A DNA stretch of 64,000 nt from Diphasiastrum complanatum (lineage: Eukaryota > Streptophyta > Lycopodiopsida > Lycopodiales > Lycopodiaceae). Of this stretch, positions 60,253-64,000 are shown in pieces. The stretch lies in NCBI GenBank assembly GCA_029204225.1, contig CM055097.1, forward strand, positions 48,816,052 to 48,880,051, read 5' to 3'. A program made the position numbers and the translations under genes. How positions within the stretch are numbered: the first letter of the stretch is position 1; each line of letters begins with the position of its first letter. The notes beneath the pieces were generated by a model. That model saw nothing but the letters and a program-made list of their open reading frames with translations. It made no database searches and had not been told where the DNA came from.

Positions 60253-61429
60253 ACCTTAAGGCAGCTATGGCTACAAGTAGCTCTACTATAAGTATTTCAC
60301 AGTCAACAAGCATCCAGTTTCTTGATCTTGTGGAGAAGTACGGCTAGCTTGATCCTTGATTCTACTGGTGAGGCAATGTTTCCGTCGGCAATATAGATTC
60401 ATATATTGCAGTGATCTTCGTTCACAAAGGACTGCAAACTATGAATGTCGTTCACAAATGCCGAAAACAAAGCTAAACAGTTTGATAGTTCCGTTATCAG
60501 CAAATAGTGAATAGCATTTTTTGTTGAATCAGTCATTCGGTTGCATCCAACTAAGACGCTTTGACTGCCAAATATACTCTGGATCCCTTAATACTCATGT
60601 ATACTTGTTTATGTGCCCACTGCCACTATAGCATCACTGGTCGTCTACTACTCTTATGTATAAACCCTTGTAGAGTGTCTAAACAAAACATCGAGAAAGC
60701 CACGTGCAAAATCGTGATAGCAATATTTTATGAATCCTGATCACAAGGTTTACAAACTGCAATGTTGCGCTTTCAGACTGAAATATTGCAACTGGGCTTT
60801 GTAATTTACTCCGGAATCCATGTACTTTAAGTTGGAAAAGTCACACTATCTACATATCCCTAATATTTAGTCGAGAAAATGTCACGTTTATGAGCAAATC
60901 TTACAATCAACTATAAATTTATCAGCAGCCCAAATTAAAAAATCCAAATAGATTATGAGTAGACATGTATTCTCAAGTGCTCATTGGATCAGAAGTGTGA
61001 GAACACTCTTTGTATTGCAAAATATTACTAGGAGAGGCAAATGTCTGTTTTGTTATGCACATGTATGAACTCTTAAATTTTGTGGTGATGCTATCTTGCA
61101 AGTATTATAATTGTATATCTCAAACAGCGACCATATTTAGATAGTTGTGATCTAATTAATAGGCTGCCTTTGTGTAGAGTGACAATACTAAGGGTCACAA
61201 GTCTCACTCCACTACTAATGGATTATATATACCAGATTTGCCATTTAATGAGCATAAGTCACATGGGCAAAAAATTCAATTGCCATAATACATGGCACAA
61301 TTTCACTCTTGCAAAGAGACCAATACATACTCCAAATTATGATCTGAATTTTAAATATAGATATGCCTATTACCTTTGATAATTGTCATGTGAGAACAAG
61401 ACAAGCCCATCATGCAAGCTATTGGGCAC
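60253..61429. other. 3' flank of the PARP-like gene, non-coding
   Basis: Probably 3' UTR at the start. No clear AATAAA signal or other gene recognised. Confidence 0.35.
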
Positions 61430-62345
61430 ACGAAATTTTACCTTATTTGGATTGCCAAAATCTTTTTTTGTAAAATCTTATGGACAATAATATCCACTGC
61501 AAAATGACCTCTTCCCATTCCATCATGTGTCAATAACATGATTAAATTAGGTAATTCATGCTGTAAAATACATCTTCGAAGAATATCATCAGCTCCCCAT
61601 CGATACAATTGTCCAAAAATCAATTAATACAGTTGTGCTTTTACAATCAATCTCCCTTTAGACAATGATTCATTTGGTTGACCCATCATAAAATATTGCA
61701 CAATGTCTAATGCCCTTTCAGGTACTGCTTCCACATAAAATAATGCAACACATCTGGTAGTTCATCATCTACTTCTATACTAACTAGTGTCTACCCTTGA
61801 AGCATGATCAACAAGATAATGTTTTTTACCCTTTTGAACCACAACTCGAAAATCAAACTCAAATAGTAAAAGTAACCATCTTGCAATGCATCTCGTAGAT
61901 CATGTCTTTTTTATTAAATACAACATCATGTCTTTTTTACTAAATACAACAAAGGCTGATGATCCATATAAAATGCAAAATGTGTTGTCATCAAATAATG
62001 ACGAAACTTCTTAACAAAAAAAACCATGGCCAACGCTTATCGCTTTGTGGTGGAAAAGTTGACTTCAGCATCATTGAGTTGTCGGCTAGCAAATCTGATA
62101 GGGTTATATTCTCCTAGCTACGCTAATATTTATCCAATAGCATATTTTGATGCATCAGTATGCACATGAAATTCTATTGTCCAATTAGGTGCTCGTAATA
62201 TCGGTGTACAAATTAAGATTTTTTTTAATTTTTCAAATAACTCCAGGGCCTCAATTCTCCAAATTGGAACAATAGTCAACCGATATATAGGCCATGCTTG
62301 ATCTACAAAGAACAAGATAAAGATTCTATAATAGTTTGCATGAAA
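61430..62345 (-). pseudogene. Ty3/Gypsy pol fragment: RNase H and integrase zinc region
   Basis: Minus strand: YRLTIVPIWRIEALELFEKL, RAPNWTIEFHVHTDASKYAI and GEYNPIRFASRQLNDAEVNF. STTKR, stop, ALAMVFFVKKFRHYL and FAFYMDHQPLLYLV (RNase H) follow, then a degraded DHASRVDTS part. The integrase zinc-binding stretch is LYRWGADDILRRCILQHELP and THDGMGRGHFAVDIIVHKIL. Several stops. RT proper and the integrase core are absent. It is close in sequence to the RNase H border of element H. Confidence 0.85.
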
Positions 62346-62600
62346 GCGAAAAGGGCTATAGCCTCCAAACGAAGGGCACCCGGACTGTACCTACAAGTAC
62401 GGTACCATAAAACAGAGTGATTGCAGCGAAGAATGCGCTCAGTGGACGTCAAATCTCTTTTGCCCCTTTCAGGGAGCGGGTAGTCAGGAGCGTGAGGTAA
62501 AAGGCATTTCACGTTTGGAAAGCGACTTCGCTTGCGAAATGCCACCTAAGCAACGGGACGCCCTGGTGTAAAATTTTAGCCGGTCATCAAAATAAGTCAC
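62346..62600. other. GC-rich patch of unknown origin
   Basis: Clearly more GC-rich than its surroundings (for example AGGGAGCGGGTAGTCAGGAG and GGAAAGCGACTTCGCTTGCG). An 80-codon minus-strand frame (MAFRKRSRFPNVKCLLPHAP) crosses it. It may be organelle-derived DNA or an LTR/leader part of element G; nothing in the window decides. Confidence 0.35.
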
Positions 62601-62665
62601 TAGCATCGCCATTGTACTCAGAACACTTCTTTTAGCCTACGGTTGCAGTTTTAGGCAGTTTTGGG

Positions 62666-63749
62666 ATGGCAAACATGGGAGAGTCCATTTTGAGTGAAAA
62701 TAGCAAATTGGATGGGATTCCCAACTATGCAGTGTGGAAATTCAAAATGAAAAACATAATGATAGAGAAGGAACTGTGGGATGTCGTCATAGGCGATGAG
62801 AGAAAACCGCCAAATGAAGCGGACACTAAAATGTTCGATAAGAAGGCGAGGAAAGCTTTGACCTTCATCAACTTGTCAGTGAAAGACCACATCATTACCC
62901 ACATAAGTGATGCCATTACACCTAGTCATGCATGGAATGTGCTAAAAGAGCAGTTCAAGATGTCAAATCCATCAAGGATTATGTTTCTGAAGTCAAAGCT
63001 GAATAGTGCCCGAATGGAACAAGGAGAGCACATTCATACTTACATGACCAGAATCAAGACAATGAGGGATGAACTGCATCTATTGGTGAGCGCGTACGTG
63101 ATGTTGAGCTGGTGCACAATGCATTGTGTGTCATTGCAGAACCTTATCCGATATTTATAAGCGGGATAGCATCAAGAGAAAGATTACTAACCTTTGACGA
63201 GCTCATAGGAATCTTGATGCAAGAGGAGCAACGATGAGAGATGGTGAAAGTTAGACATCAAAATACAGATGATCAAGCACTTGCGACATGCCAAAAACAA
63301 GGCTAAGAAAAACTCTAAGCAGCAATTTGCCAAGACTCCAAAGGATGAGGGATCATCTAGCAAGACCAAGAAGAAGGGCAAATGCTTCCATTGCGGCAAA
63401 AAGGGCCATTGGAAAGCGAATGTCGAAAATTCTTGGTGGAATCAGGAAAGGGGAAACCAAAGCAAACCTTGTCGACGAAGGTGAAATTGAAGATTCTAGC
63501 ATCTTCATATAAGCATTGTCATCCAATCAAGATTATCAAGCGTGGTACATTGACTCGGGAGCCACAAGACACATGACAGGTGATAAAGATTGGTTCAGTA
63601 GCTTGAAAGAGTTGGATAATGGAACGTTTGTTTCACAAGCAAATGGTGATGTGTGCAAGATCAAGGGGATAGGCACTGTTTCCATCCAACTGCAAACTCC
63701 AAGTCTCAAAAGATTGCTCAGAATTAGAGAGTGGATATTATTGTTGTAA
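62666..63749 (+). pseudogene. Copia element G: gag and protease start
   Basis: Gag starts at ATG 62666 (MANMGESILSENSKLDGIPN, YAVWKFKMKNIMIEKELWDV) and runs through FINLSVKDHIITHISDAITP and SRIMFLKSKLNSARMEQGEH. A frame break near 63090 is followed by the EPYPIFISGIASRERLLTFD-like stretch in another frame. Zinc knuckle CFHCGKKGHWKANV (63384-63425) lacks its last Cys in this frame (the neighbouring frame continues ESECRKF). Protease AWYIDSGATRHMTGDKDWF is at about 63541, then VCKIKGIGTVSIQL. Homology ends near 63710. Same lineage as E and F. Confidence 0.88.
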
Positions 63750-64000
63750 TGATTTGTGTATGTCAAGAACGCTTTAGCTCTCGTCTCTTCTACCTAGTCA
63801 CTGACGCATTCCCAGAGTTCTCATTGATATCGCATTAAGTTATCTTTTCTTTGATGTCATTTGCTACTTTCAAATTAACCATATCCAAGTTTCATTATTT
63901 TTTGAAAACATTCATGATTGAATAATTATTCATAGCTACTAGTTTTTGGATGATGTTTGCAAATCTCCTAATCTTTGCATTAATTGTAAAAATATGTAAC
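63750..64000. other. Non-coding end of window
   Basis: AT-rich, no feature recognised. Confidence 0.35.

Overview
This is plant nuclear DNA, almost entirely transposable elements and their debris. Evidence: many Ty1/Copia and several Ty3/Gypsy retrotransposon remnants with primer binding sites matching plant initiator-Met tRNA, a plant-specific PARP-like gene with one GT-AG intron, long (CT)n/(GA)n tracts, and AT-rich non-coding sequence. The Penelope-like (PLE) reverse transcriptase fragments and loose gene spacing suggest a large genome such as a fern, lycophyte or gymnosperm, but the species cannot be fixed from sequence alone.

Layout. 1-12.4 kb holds nested and rearranged Copia elements, called here A, B, B2 and F. 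A sits inside B, but the two halves of this nest lie apart and in opposite orientations (1-2.8 kb and 5.8-11.3 kb), the signature of an inversion. 12.4-18.4 kb holds two copies of a (CT)n + ~435 bp repeat, a Gypsy integrase/chromodomain tail, a 5'-truncated PLE and a degenerate tandem array. 18.4-22.7 kb is non-coding with three short tandem duplications. 22.7-29.45 kb is Copia element C with a GAAGC target duplication. Its 5' LTR region is amplified into four exact 712-bp units, and it has lost integrase and RT while keeping gag, protease and an unidentified in-frame segment. 32-35.6 kb holds a Copia 5' end (J) and a Gypsy gag-protease remnant (H). A solo C-family LTR follows at 36.8-37.5 kb, then Copia E (38.2-41.46 kb) abutting Copia D (41.46-47.18 kb). 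47.5-51.4 kb has a Gypsy integrase scrap, a decayed Ulp1-type cysteine protease gene with introns, and unassigned reading frames. 53.6 kb carries a tRNA-Asp-like SINE head. 55.2-56.2 kb is the best PLE copy, ending in a hairpin and a (CT)n tract. 56.85-58.03 kb is a tandem pair of foldback-plus-CT-rich units. 58.9-60.25 kb is the only gene that looks intact. 61.4-63.75 kb holds a Gypsy pol remnant, a GC-rich patch and a Copia gag-protease remnant (G).

Copia elements fall into two lineages: A/B/C/D (WWIDSGAS protease motif, gag with MESLL-LQD) and E/F/G (WYIDSGA, gag with NYAVWKFK). Apart from the PARP-like gene, no coding unit appears functional. The most interesting structures are the PLE terminus (stop codon inside a conserved hairpin followed by (CT)n), the LTR tandem array in C with its fused reading frame, and the inversion that split the A-in-B nest.
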